From an uncultured Cytophagales bacterium (lineage in GTDB: Bacteria; Bacteroidota; Bacteroidia; Cytophagales; Bernardetiaceae), in the NCBI GenBank assembly GCA_937136415.1, contig CAKZOK010000174.1:18966-82965 (forward strand): a DNA stretch of 64,000 nucleotides. The letters are read 5' to 3'. Both the position numbers and the translations under genes were made by a program. This document shows, in pieces, positions 33,252-42,539 of this stretch (its first letter is position 1; each line of letters starts with the position of its first letter). A model generated the notes under the pieces. It ran no database searches. It worked only from the letters and a program-made list of their open reading frames with translations, and was not told where the DNA came from.

Positions 33252-36200
33252 ATGCGTTTTCTACTACTTTTGCTTTTTATAATTACTTTTGCTTTTCCTT
33301 CCTTTTCTCAAAATAATAACTCGGAAACTACTCGCCTGCCTGTTCAAAAAAATGGAAAATGGGGAATTATTGACCAAAACTCAAAAAAAATTATTCCTTT
33401 AGAATATGACTTTGTAGAAGTAGCCGAATTTAATTATTTGCTCCTAAAAAAAAATAATAAATGGATTGCAACTGACCAAAATGGAAAACCTCTTTTGACT
33501 TTTACAGATAATGCAACCGAAATAAAAGTCATCGATTCTTTACTAATTGCCTATAAAAGCAAAAAAGAAAATCAAGAAAATAAATATACATTTCTCTCCA
33601 AAAATGGCAATAAAACAGAAGCGCATTTTGATAGAATTTATAAAATGAGAAATTCATATTCTTTAGGATATAAAAATGAAACAAAAAAATATGATTTGAT
33701 AAATCCAGATGCCAAAATACTAATTTCAGCTATTGATACAGCTTATTTTTTAACTAATCAGAATGTCAAAATTCAAACTCAAGTAATTGTAGCCAAAAAA
33801 GGAAAAGAAGAGTATCTTCCAAACCTAAAGAACCCAATTCTTTCTAAAAAACAGCTTTATAATATTCAACTTTTACCAAATGGTTGTACAAGTTTTGGGG
33901 CTGGTCGTCCTTTGGGAGTAGCTGATAAAAATGGAAATGTGATTATTGAGCCAAAATATGCCTCTGTTGTTGCGCTTTCAATGGATTATTTGGCACTGAA
34001 AACTCCAATGGCAAATTGGTCTTTGTATAATCTGAAAACAAAAAAAGAAATCACCAAAGCAGAATATTCATTTTTTGAAGTCATTGAAGTTAAAAATAAT
34101 AATAAAAAAGAAATCAGAATTACGGCTTGTCAGAATGGAAAATGTGGAGTAATGGACAAAAACGCCAAATTTATTTTACAACCCACTTATTCACAAATTT
34201 ATAATCTTCAAAACAAGCTCTTTGTAGGAAAAAATAACATAAATAAATGGTCAATTTTAGATAAAAACGGAAAAAAAATACTTAATCAAAACTTTGATTT
34301 AATTTATGATTTTACAGAATATTCGCCATTCACAAAAGTAACCACAACAGAAGGCGATGGGCTTCTTAACAAAAATGGAAAATTAATTTTGAATCCAGTA
34401 TATAGTGGAATTGATGTTTTTATTCCAAAAAAAAATCAAACAATCGTTTTTGCTTATCAAAATGAAAAAATTACAGTTTTAGAGTTTGATAAATCAAATA
34501 ATAAAAAGAAAGAAAGCATTTTTTCTTCTTTTCAAGCATTGCCTTCAAAGTATTCAAAATTAGACAAACCTGAAGTTTTTACGGCACAACTTGCCAACCG
34601 ACTTTCAACAAATTTTCGTTGGTTTCAAAATCCAAAAACAAAAAAATGGCATTTGCTAAACAAAAAACGTGAACCAGCCTTTAGAAATGGTTTTGATGTA
34701 ATTTTGGTAGAGCCGATTGCAGGCTTTACACTAGGAAAAAATAATGTAAATGGTAGCCTTTCTGCTGCTTCGCTCATTGACCATCAAAATGGAAAATTGA
34801 TTAGCCAAAACAAACTTTTTTATGTGCAATTAGAAGATTTCAGAACGGCAGACATAGCAAGAGCTTACGCAGATAGCACAAAAGAAAACGCCATTTTGAC
34901 CAAAACAGGGCTATTAGTTACTCAAATTGCAGGATTGACTATTGATTCGATGACTTATTTTTCCGAAAATCGTTTGCCAATAAAAGCAGGTGGAAAATAT
35001 GGATTAATGGACGAAAAAGGGCAAGTAATTTTGCCTCCTACCTATTCAATGATTATGCCCTTCGAAAACGGAGTAGCAAAGGTTCAATTAGGAAATAATT
35101 TTGGAATAATTGATAAAGCTGGAAAAATAATTTTACCCGTAGAATACGAATATATCGGAAATTTTGAAAATGGATTAGTATTAATTGTAAAAAATAAAAA
35201 AGTAGGCATAACAGACACAAAAGGCAAAATAATCATTGAGCCACAATACGAAAGATTGAGCATAGAAAATAAAATAATTAGAGCCAGAAAAAACAAAAAA
35301 TGGGGAATTATAAACAATCAAAACAAAGCTATTTTGCCTTTTGAATATCAATATATTAGTACATTTTCTGAAAATATGGCTATTATTAGAAAAAATAATT
35401 TATGGGGATTTTTATCTAATCAAAACGGAATACCAAAAATTATTTTAGCACCCTCTATTCAAGCCGACTTTATAAACGAAATCAGAAATGGAATGGCAAA
35501 AGTCAGTTCGGAACGCTATATTGAAGAAGATGGCTATGGAAATAAAAATGCTTTTTATAAGAAAAATGGAATTATCAAAACAAATGGAACTTGGGTTTTA
35601 GAACAAAAATATAGTTTTATTGAAGGTGTAATTTTTGAAACAGAGCCAAAAAATGAACTTGTTTTGATAGAGCAGAACAACAAAATTGGTTATGCCGACA
35701 AAACAGGAAAAATTGTTGTAGCACCTCTCTATTCTAATATTGAAGATAATTTTTCAGAAATTTATTATGCAAAAAAAGGAATTTCAGAAGTCAAAAATGG
35801 GCATTTAATTGGCTATATCAATCATTTAGGAAAAGAAATTTTGCCTTTAGATTTTTCAAAAGTAAATAATTTTTATGGTATTTATGACGTAAAAGATGCC
35901 GTAACAGTGGCGCAAAAGAAAAACAAAAAATACGGTACAATCGATAGACATAACAATACAATTATTCCCTTTGAATATGATTTTATTGGAATGGATAAGC
36001 GAAATGACACACTTTCTTTTGTCAAACAAAATAATAAATGGGGTGTAATTAATCCTTTTGGAAAAACGGTTGTGCCATTTCATTATTCATCGGTAAAATA
36101 TTTACAGAAGCCAAACAACAGAAATAAAAAAGAGGCTATTATTGAGGTATTTTTGGATTCTTCTGTTATTTCTTATTTAGATAAAAAAGGAAAATTCCTT

Positions 36201-37337
36201 GAAGAAAATCCAAATAAAAACTTAATTATTGTGAATCAAGGAGAAAAGTTTGGAGTCAAAACGGAGCAAAATTCAGAAACGTTTTTAATAAACCCCTCTT
36301 ATGATTTTATAGAAGAATTTGGAAAAATAGGCAAAAAATCGTGGGCAAAAATAGGCATTAAAAATCCAAAAAACTCAAAAGAATTGCTTTTCGGAATCAT
36401 TGACAATACAGGCAAAATTATTCTTAACCCTCAATATTTAGAAATTGGAGTTTTGTCTGAAGGAAAAATTGCTGTACAACAAAATCATAAATCAAGAGAT
36501 AAACAGCTTTTTGGTTATTTTGATGAAAACGGTAAAAAAATCATTGATTTTACTTATTACAAAGCCTTTCCATTTTCGGATAATATGGCAAAAGTAGATT
36601 TGTCAAGAGCAGGAACAAAATGGTCGTATATCAATGAAAAAGGCGAAGTTATAATTAAATCAGCTTATACTTCTGGGAGTAATTTTGGTAATGGAATGGC
36701 AATTGGAGAAAACTTTTTGATAGACAAAACAGGAAAAAGAATCTTAAAATTACCTTACAGAAATGTAAACCCAATAGGAAAATTTGAAAATAGTATAATC
36801 GGAATCGAAACCGAAAAAGGTTATGTTCATATCAAAAAAGATGGAAAAGCACTTTATCCTTCTTATTTTGATAGTTTAACTGAATTTAGAAATGGAATTG
36901 CATTTGTCAAAACAGGCGAAAAATATCAACTTTTAAGACGCTCAACTGAAAATCCTGATATTGTTCGTCTAAATTTTTCAGCAACAGCAATGCGCAATTA
37001 TCAATTAAAACATAAAAAAAATAGAAAAATCAAAACTAAATATGGCGAAACGATTGTTGATTTAGGCTTTGAAAAGGTGGACAATGGCTATTGGTTGATG
37101 ATTAATGAAAGTGGAAATTTTGTTTCACCTACTCGTTATCAATCTGTTTCGGTTTTGCCAACTTCTACTATTTTGGTTACAAATGGCGTTTATGGCTATG
37201 CCGATTTAGATGGAAAATGGATTTTGAAACCCTCTTTTGAAGCTCGTCAGTACGTTCAAGGCTATGTCATTCGTTTGGAACGTGCAGGAAAAATCACCTA
37301 TTTAGGCTTAGATGGAAAAATTATTTGGGCAGAATAA
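33252..37337 (+). CDS. giant exported WG-repeat protein
   Basis: A 1361-residue protein. Start at 33252 gives a clean signal peptide (MRFLLLLLFIITFAFPSFSQ). The ATG 90 nt upstream lies in the moxR terminator. Nearly the whole mature chain is WG/KWGI repeats: KWGIIDQNSKKIIPLEYDF, KYGLMDEKGQVILPPTYSMI, NFGIIDKAGKIILPVEYEYI, KWGVINPFGKTVVPFHYSSV, LFGIIDNTGKIILNPQYLEI and many more, roughly two dozen units of about 45-55 residues. Some have lost the Trp/Gly. WG repeats build beta-propeller-like or solenoid folds; function is usually unknown, probably surface or periplasmic binding. There are two Cys near residue 310. Convergent with the next gene across a palindromic terminator. Confidence 0.92.
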   Translation: MRFLLLLLFIITFAFPSFSQNNNSETTRLPVQKNGKWGIIDQNSKKIIPLEYDFVEVAEFNYLLLKKNNKWIATDQNGKPLLTFTDNATEIKVIDSLLIAYKSKKENQENKYTFLSKNGNKTEAHFDRIYKMRNSYSLGYKNETKKYDLINPDAKILISAIDTAYFLTNQNVKIQTQVIVAKKGKEEYLPNLKNPILSKKQLYNIQLLPNGCTSFGAGRPLGVADKNGNVIIEPKYASVVALSMDYLALKTPMANWSLYNLKTKKEITKAEYSFFEVIEVKNNNKKEIRITACQNGKCGVMDKNAKFILQPTYSQIYNLQNKLFVGKNNINKWSILDKNGKKILNQNFDLIYDFTEYSPFTKVTTTEGDGLLNKNGKLILNPVYSGIDVFIPKKNQTIVFAYQNEKITVLEFDKSNNKKKESIFSSFQALPSKYSKLDKPEVFTAQLANRLSTNFRWFQNPKTKKWHLLNKKREPAFRNGFDVILVEPIAGFTLGKNNVNGSLSAASLIDHQNGKLISQNKLFYVQLEDFRTADIARAYADSTKENAILTKTGLLVTQIAGLTIDSMTYFSENRLPIKAGGKYGLMDEKGQVILPPTYSMIMPFENGVAKVQLGNNFGIIDKAGKIILPVEYEYIGNFENGLVLIVKNKKVGITDTKGKIIIEPQYERLSIENKIIRARKNKKWGIINNQNKAILPFEYQYISTFSENMAIIRKNNLWGFLSNQNGIPKIILAPSIQADFINEIRNGMAKVSSERYIEEDGYGNKNAFYKKNGIIKTNGTWVLEQKYSFIEGVIFETEPKNELVLIEQNNKIGYADKTGKIVVAPLYSNIEDNFSEIYYAKKGISEVKNGHLIGYINHLGKEILPLDFSKVNNFYGIYDVKDAVTVAQKKNKKYGTIDRHNNTIIPFEYDFIGMDKRNDTLSFVKQNNKWGVINPFGKTVVPFHYSSVKYLQKPNNRNKKEAIIEVFLDSSVISYLDKKGKFLEENPNKNLIIVNQGEKFGVKTEQNSETFLINPSYDFIEEFGKIGKKSWAKIGIKNPKNSKELLFGIIDNTGKIILNPQYLEIGVLSEGKIAVQQNHKSRDKQLFGYFDENGKKIIDFTYYKAFPFSDNMAKVDLSRAGTKWSYINEKGEVIIKSAYTSGSNFGNGMAIGENFLIDKTGKRILKLPYRNVNPIGKFENSIIGIETEKGYVHIKKDGKALYPSYFDSLTEFRNGIAFVKTGEKYQLLRRSTENPDIVRLNFSATAMRNYQLKHKKNRKIKTKYGETIVDLGFEKVDNGYWLMINESGNFVSPTRYQSVSVLPTSTILVTNGVYGYADLDGKWILKPSFEARQYVQGYVIRLERAGKITYLGLDGKIIWAE

Positions 37338-37343
37338 TATTCA

Positions 37344-37375
37344 AATCCTAAGGAGTTTTAAAGCTCCTTAGGATT
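37344..37375. terminator. palindromic terminator, repeat family G
   Basis: AATCCTAAGGAG (37344-37355), loop TTTTAAAG, CTCCTTAGGATT (37364-37375): a perfect 12-bp stem between convergent genes. It is homologous to the element at 7969 with compensatory changes (AACCC/GGGTT there, AATCC/GGATT here). Confidence 0.75.
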
Positions 37376-37384
37376 CAACCAAAA

Positions 37385-38698
37385 TCATTTGCCTATCTCA
37401 AATTGCTTTTCTAATGACTGTCGTTTTTCCAAATCTGCTTTAATTTTTAAATTCAAAGGAGAATCTGCCAAAACATTATAATTTTTCCAAAAAATAGGGT
37501 TATAAATAATTTCTTTTAGTTTGGAATCATCTTGCAAATCTTGAAAAGCAGGTTTTTTTTGATTTACATTTACAGTCAGTTGCTCCACAAAATATTCTGA
37601 AACAGACTCTTCAAAGGCTTCCGAACTCTCATAATACTTTTCTGTTGAGCGCAAAGATTGATAACTTACTATGTATTTTTCATTCTCTTTTTCTCCATAT
37701 TTTTTAAAGTAAAAATGTTCTTCGTTTTCCAAATAAATATTATAACCATAACGTTCCTTTGCATTATATCCTCCCATTGTGCCGATAGGAAAATAATTAA
37801 AATGAAGTTGAAGAACAGCAAAATCTTTTTCATTTACAAATAATTTGCCTTTGAGCTTTCTGAATCTATCAATCGTTCCATTGTATGAAAAAGCAATTTC
37901 ATACACTGTATTTCCTTCTAATGAAGTCAAATTTATTAATTCATACTGAAATTTCTTATACATTTTTTGATCAAAAATAAATTGGTTTTTTCGAATCCAG
38001 TTGTATTTTGTCCCATATTCTACATCAATAAAAAAATTATTTATCTTCGATTTTGAATAATCATACGAAGCTCTTCGTTCCTTTACCTGTGCAAAATAAT
38101 CTTCTTCTATATTCTGAATTTCTATTCTGCCTGTCATTTTATTTTTATAATCATAAATAATTGGAACATAGCTTCTTTTATCATAAACAGAAAGAGCAGC
38201 CTCCACCAAACGCACATACGCCGTCGAATCTTTCAAATATTCTCTATAAAAAAAATCTGCATTATAAGGGGTTTGAGGATAATTTTTAGATAAATTTTTG
38301 ATGACTTGTTTCATTATTTTATCTACTTTTGGGATTCTTTTTGAGCTAATAGTAACTTCTTTGAGTGTTTCTGAGGATTTCAATTTAAAAATTAATTGAT
38401 TCTTTTGAGAATAATTATAGGCTTCCGAAACTCTTATTTTGAAAGGTTGATAACCAACAAACGAACAAATAATAAATTTATTTTTCCATTCAGAATCTAA
38501 TCGTAATTCAAAAAAGCCAGCCGAATTACTTGCTGTTCCGACACTTGTTCCTTCAATTCCGATAGAAGCAAAAGGCAATACTTCTTTGGTTTGAGAATCC
38601 ATTACTTTTCCTTTTATCAATAAATTATTTTGAGCCATTATCTCAAAAGAAGATAAAAATATAAAAACTAACACTACTACTACTCTTGAAATATTCAT
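37385..38698 (-). CDS. exported carboxypeptidase-regulatory-like domain protein
   Basis: A 437-residue exported protein (signal peptide ending IMAQ). Residues about 27-110 form a carboxypeptidase-D regulatory-like beta sandwich (IKGKVMDSQTKEVLPFASIG, GTASNSAGFFELRL, CSFVGYQPFKI), the domain common at the N-terminus of TonB-dependent receptors. The rest (about 125-437) is a beta-rich domain with many Tyr/Phe (YPQTPYNADFFYREYLKDST), not a TonB barrel. A Bacteroidota group of such non-receptor proteins exists. Role unknown; outer-membrane or periplasmic. Confidence 0.85.
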   Translation of the reverse strand: MNISRVVVVLVFIFLSSFEIMAQNNLLIKGKVMDSQTKEVLPFASIGIEGTSVGTASNSAGFFELRLDSEWKNKFIICSFVGYQPFKIRVSEAYNYSQKNQLIFKLKSSETLKEVTISSKRIPKVDKIMKQVIKNLSKNYPQTPYNADFFYREYLKDSTAYVRLVEAALSVYDKRSYVPIIYDYKNKMTGRIEIQNIEEDYFAQVKERRASYDYSKSKINNFFIDVEYGTKYNWIRKNQFIFDQKMYKKFQYELINLTSLEGNTVYEIAFSYNGTIDRFRKLKGKLFVNEKDFAVLQLHFNYFPIGTMGGYNAKERYGYNIYLENEEHFYFKKYGEKENEKYIVSYQSLRSTEKYYESSEAFEESVSEYFVEQLTVNVNQKKPAFQDLQDDSKLKEIIYNPIFWKNYNVLADSPLNLKIKADLEKRQSLEKQFEIGK

Positions 38699-38910
38699 TT
38701 TTATTTATTTTATGATACAAAGTATTTTTTCATTTCTTATTCACAAAAGTAAAAAAAACAATACTTTTTAAGGCAATTATATTTTATAAAATCAAAAAAA
38801 ATATAATAAATTCTTTTCATTTTACTGATTTTTTTAGTCTTATTAAAAGTATAGTTATCTTTACGGCTTTCATTAAATTATTTCAAAAAATTATTTACAA
38901 TAAATAAAAA

Positions 38911-39744
38911 ATGAGAGCTATATTGCTAATTATTTTTCTCCTTTTCAGTTCTAACATCTGCTTTTCTCAAAGTAGCATTCCAGTTACTAAAAATTTTTCT
39001 AAAGGAAGAATGTATTTTTATTGGGGTTATAATAGAGGTTGGTTTACCAAATCAGATATTCATTTTAAGGGAAATAATTATGATTTTACTTTGGAGGATG
39101 TCGTTGCAAAAGATAGACAATCCAAACTTGCAGCAGACCCTTATTTGAGATTAAACAAAATAACCATTCCTCAATATAATCTTCGAATTGGTTATTATTT
39201 GACTGAAAACTGGGATATTTCGTTTGGAATAGACCACATGAAATATGTTGTTAAGCAAAATCAAACTGTCAAAATTAATGGATATATTCATAATACAGCT
39301 TCGAACTATAATGCTGATTATATTGATAATGACATAAAACTAACTGATGATTTTTTAAAATTCGAACATACCGACGGTCTAAATTATGTCAATCTTGAAG
39401 TAAGGCATTCTAATACTCTTTTTGATTTTAATAAAATTAAAATTAGTTTGAATAAAGGAGTAGGAGTTGGTTTTTTGTATCCAAGAACCAACACTACTTT
39501 GTTAGGACAACAACGACATGATGATTTTCATGTTGCAGGTTATGGCTTTAGTGCTGCCGTGGGAGCAAGAGTAGCGTTTTTCAATAAATTTTTTGTTCAA
39601 TCTGAATATAAGGGAGGTTATATCAATATGCCCAATATCGAAACTACTTATTCAGCAGCAGACAAAGGGCAACAAATGTTCTTTTTCTCTCAACTCAATA
39701 TTGTTGTTGGTGGAATAATTAATCTACACAAAAAGAACAAGTAA
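38911..39744 (+). CDS. outer-membrane beta-barrel protein
   Basis: A 277-residue exported barrel protein: signal peptide MRAILLIIFLLFSSNICFSQ, then long alternating strands (GRMYFYWGYNRGWFTKSDIH, YNLRIGYYLTENWDISFGID, KISLNKGVGVGFLYPRTNT, FFVQSEYKGGYINMP) and a final strand ending LNIVVGGIINLHKKNK. The type resembles uncharacterised outer-membrane proteins of the phylum. No partner is evident. TATCTTTA about 55 nt upstream is one base off the -7 consensus. Confidence 0.82.
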   Translation: MRAILLIIFLLFSSNICFSQSSIPVTKNFSKGRMYFYWGYNRGWFTKSDIHFKGNNYDFTLEDVVAKDRQSKLAADPYLRLNKITIPQYNLRIGYYLTENWDISFGIDHMKYVVKQNQTVKINGYIHNTASNYNADYIDNDIKLTDDFLKFEHTDGLNYVNLEVRHSNTLFDFNKIKISLNKGVGVGFLYPRTNTTLLGQQRHDDFHVAGYGFSAAVGARVAFFNKFFVQSEYKGGYINMPNIETTYSAADKGQQMFFFSQLNIVVGGIINLHKKNK

Positions 39745-39768
39745 AATAATATATTTTACTTTAAAATA

Positions 39769-39808
39769 AAGCCACCTTAAAAATATTTTTTAGAGGTGGT
39801 TTTTTTTA
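39769..39808. terminator. terminator between the barrel gene and cas6
   Basis: GCCACCT... and AGAGGTGGT form a stem of 7-8 bp with flanking A and T runs (39768-39808), between convergent genes and abutting the cas6 stop codon. Confidence 0.75.
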
Positions 39809-40606
39809 TTAGATTGTAGGATATTTTCCATACGCTTGTGTGCGCTGTGTAGGGTCGCTATGAGCAAAATCCAACATTCCGAAGCCATAGTCTGTGTATT
39901 CTCCCAGTCCACAATTACAAATAAAATTCTGAACTTGTGGGTGTGCATACAATACAAAAGGAAAAGTATAACCTCTTACTTCTACTTCACTTCCTTGTCC
40001 TTCAAGTGGATAAATACGAGCAAATTTCTTTTCTTCTTGCTGTATTTTTTCCAAATAACGACGGTCAGGAACAAGCTGGAATTTATAAAATTCAGCCATT
40101 TGAGTATCTGTATAATGCCCTGATTCTTCCATACGAGTAAGAGTGGAGTCATAAAGAAGGTCAGAAAATTTGTCCATACTTGGCACAATAAATTCTTTTG
40201 TATCTCTATGAAAACGAGGACTCGATACCACCAAAGGAGAAATACAAATGTACTTTGTCATTTCTCTATGTTCGGGCATAAGCTCTTGTTCTACTGCTTC
40301 GGGAGCTAATTCTAACTCTCCAATTTGTAGGTGTTCTCTGCTAAAAAGGCTTTCCAAAAGCTCATCAATCACTTCAGTACGAAGAGCAGACAAAACCAGT
40401 GTAACCTTTCGGGAACAATAATGCAAGCCTTTTCGGCTCACTCTTGTTTGACCTTTTAAGCCAGAAAAATTATAAAATAAATTATCATTTACTCCAAAAG
40501 AAGTATTTGTAAGTAGGTCTTTTATAAATCCTGAAAAAAGATGCTGATGATAGAAGGGCAATACTGCGCCTCTATTACGTAAATCAAATATTATTCTAAC
40601 TCTCAA
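39809..40606 (-). CDS. cas6: solitary Cas6-type CRISPR RNA endoribonuclease
   Basis: A 265-residue RAMP protein. The N-terminal strand and helix MRVRIIFDLRNRGAVLPFYH with QHLFSGFI match the Cas6 ferredoxin-like start (His at 20/22 in the usual catalytic position). The end carries the Gly-rich RNA-binding loop GYTFPFVLYAHPQVQNFI, then NCGLGEYTDYGFGMLDF. A middle segment KYICISPLVVSSPRFHRDTK is also typical. Cas6 cleaves CRISPR precursor RNA at repeat hairpins. No other cas gene and no CRISPR array lie in the window, so it would act in trans on an array elsewhere, or on other hairpins. The start at 40606 is unambiguous. Confidence 0.88.
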   Translation of the reverse strand: MRVRIIFDLRNRGAVLPFYHQHLFSGFIKDLLTNTSFGVNDNLFYNFSGLKGQTRVSRKGLHYCSRKVTLVLSALRTEVIDELLESLFSREHLQIGELELAPEAVEQELMPEHREMTKYICISPLVVSSPRFHRDTKEFIVPSMDKFSDLLYDSTLTRMEESGHYTDTQMAEFYKFQLVPDRRYLEKIQQEEKKFARIYPLEGQGSEVEVRGYTFPFVLYAHPQVQNFICNCGLGEYTDYGFGMLDFAHSDPTQRTQAYGKYPTI

Positions 40607-40678
40607 AATCCAACAGTTTAAAAAATGGTTGAAATAAAAATAAGTAACTAAAAAGCAAGTCTATTATGCAACATCATG

Positions 40679-40735
40679 AAGACCTTTTTGTTTGAATAAA
40701 ACTTTATATTTCAATATATTATTAAAAAAGGTCTT
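40679..40735. repeat. inverted repeat upstream of cas6
   Basis: AAGACCTTTTT (40679-40689) and AAAAAGGTCTT (40725-40735) pair perfectly around a 35-nt loop in the 237-nt gap between cas6 and the mutase gene. Single occurrence; not a CRISPR repeat. Confidence 0.55.
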
Positions 40736-40843
40736 ATTAAATACAATTTTCAACCAAAAAATACACATTTAAAAAAATATTTTGCCCTAGAGCAAGTTAT
40801 CTATTCATAATTTTATTTACAAACATAATAAAAAATAATTGAT

Positions 40844-42034
40844 TTAATTTATCATTTTTTGAAATTTTGTCCATGCTGCTTTCATTAGTTTATCAGTCAT
40901 CTGCTCACAATAATAAGAACCAGAAATTGGGTCTGCTGTTGTATCTACAAATGCTTCTTCTCTTAACATAATCGAAACATTACGAGCAATGCGATTCGCC
41001 CACATTTTTGATTTTTCTGTATCTTGATTTTGATGTGAAATGACACTTAGGGCATTTGTACCACCCAAAATACAAGAAAGTGCTTGTGTTGTATTTCGGA
41101 TTAAATTCCAGTTTTCATCTTGCAAACTTTCTTCATCTGTTCCCTGTGAAGTCATTGAATGAATGTAAGGTTTAGAATTTACTTGATACAAATCATACAT
41201 TTGAATCAAAAGCCAATTCAAGGCACGCATTTTGGCAATCGTAACAAAAAAAGTATCTGTTGCTTCTACTACAAACTGAATATTTTGTAATATTTTTTTG
41301 TCTGACTTTTCTACTATTTTTTTTACTTCAAAAAGAATATCAGCAATATTTTGAGCTTCATCTTTCGAATTATTTATTTTTAAGGTAATCGGACGAAAAG
41401 TAGTATTTGATATAATTGATTTTAAAAAGGAGGCTGAAAATCCATTATTTTTGATTGATGATGATGGATATAAAATTCCACCAGTCAAAAGATTTATTTC
41501 AAAACCTTTTTTCTTTGCATACTCAATATATTTTTTAGAAAAATTTTGTAATTGTTTTTCATTTTTCATCTCTATTTCAAAACTGATAGCACAATAGGAA
41601 AGAGCAACTTCAAAAAGCAAGTTTTCAAAATACCTTTCATCAAAATTATCTAATTTTATATTTTTCAAATCCAATAAAACTCCCTCTGCTCCACTCATCA
41701 AAACCTGACGAATTTCTTTATTTGTTTTTTCTAATTCTTCTTTTTCTAAAGAATTTAATTGTATATAAGGTTGATTGTACCAAAAACGAGGCTTTGAGAC
41801 CGAGTCGTTTAAGGCAATTTGATTATTTTGAAGAATCTGTAAATAAGATATATCAGTATTTTTTTCCTCATCTTTGGTATAATAAGGTTCGACAAAAATC
41901 TCTTCTGAAAACTCCCATTCTAATTCTTGATAAGGTTTTCCTTTCAAAAATTTAGTTGTTGTTTCGAGCCATTTTTTCTTTAAAGAATCTTTTTTTTCTT
42001 CTTTACTTTGATTTTCAAAATTATCTACGAACAT
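40844..42034 (-). CDS. methylmalonyl-CoA mutase small subunit-like protein, short form
   Basis: A 396-residue protein matching the TIM-barrel part of the mutase beta (small) subunit: WYNQPYIQLNS, MSGAEGVLLDLKNIKL, FVVEATDTFFVTIAKMRALN with WLLIQMYDLYQ, IHSMTSQGTDEESLQDENWN, LIRNTTQALSCILGGTNAL, IARNVSIMLREEAFV and DPISGSYYCEQMTDKLMKAA. It stops right after the barrel, so the C-terminal B12-binding-like region is missing, and the following 237 nt show no continuation. The large catalytic subunit is not adjacent. It may be a truncated yet conserved form; activity as part of a mutase is inferred. Preceded by the SRPBCC gene (41 nt). Confidence 0.85.
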   Translation of the reverse strand: MFVDNFENQSKEEKKDSLKKKWLETTTKFLKGKPYQELEWEFSEEIFVEPYYTKDEEKNTDISYLQILQNNQIALNDSVSKPRFWYNQPYIQLNSLEKEELEKTNKEIRQVLMSGAEGVLLDLKNIKLDNFDERYFENLLFEVALSYCAISFEIEMKNEKQLQNFSKKYIEYAKKKGFEINLLTGGILYPSSSIKNNGFSASFLKSIISNTTFRPITLKINNSKDEAQNIADILFEVKKIVEKSDKKILQNIQFVVEATDTFFVTIAKMRALNWLLIQMYDLYQVNSKPYIHSMTSQGTDEESLQDENWNLIRNTTQALSCILGGTNALSVISHQNQDTEKSKMWANRIARNVSIMLREEAFVDTTADPISGSYYCEQMTDKLMKAAWTKFQKMIN

Positions 42035-42075
42035 AGTATTTGATTTGTAAATTATAAATTATGATTAAAGTGTTT

Positions 42076-42522
42076 TTACTTTTCTTCTACAAATTTCTTC
42101 AAATCTTGATTCATTACTTTAAATCCTTTTCCCACCAAAGTAGGAAGCATGAATTTGATAAATGGAATAATAAAACCTTTATACTCTTCTCTATGAATAA
42201 AAAGAATTTCATTTTCAGATTTCTCTTCAATTTCAAAAATATGTGTTGGTTCAAAGAGCCAACGAGCAACTAAGTAACCATTCCAAGCTAATGTTTTGTT
42301 TGTAATATTTCGACAAATTACGCCCTCAAATTGCATGGGCAAACTAGCTGGTAAAAATAAAACTGCTTCTACTTTTCCACCCAAATCAGAATTTCCTTTT
42401 ATTTTTGTGATAAAACTATTCCAATTAGAATAATTTTGAAAATCTAATAAAGCATTCCAAACCTTTTCTTTGGGCGCATTTATTATAATTTCTGTATAGA
42501 CTTGAGATGTTTTTTTAGACAT
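42076..42522 (-). CDS. SRPBCC-family (START-like) protein
   Basis: A 148-residue soluble protein of the polyketide-cyclase/SRPBCC superfamily. The opening VYTEIIINAPKEKVWNALLD is the superfamily signature, followed by FQNYSNWNSFITKIKGNSDL, an anti-parallel sheet and a long C-terminal helix (PTLVGKGFKVMNQDLKKFVE). Such proteins bind small hydrophobic ligands. It lies 17 nt downstream of the Rpn gene and 41 nt upstream of the mutase gene on the same strand, a probable three-gene transcript. Function unknown. Confidence 0.9.
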   Translation of the reverse strand: MSKKTSQVYTEIIINAPKEKVWNALLDFQNYSNWNSFITKIKGNSDLGGKVEAVLFLPASLPMQFEGVICRNITNKTLAWNGYLVARWLFEPTHIFEIEEKSENEILFIHREEYKGFIIPFIKFMLPTLVGKGFKVMNQDLKKFVEEK

Positions 42523-42539
42523 TTTTTGATTAAAATAGA

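Noticed and set aside
39769..40843. CRISPR array next to cas6
   Set aside because: No repeats with regular spacers were found on either side; only a single inverted repeat is present.
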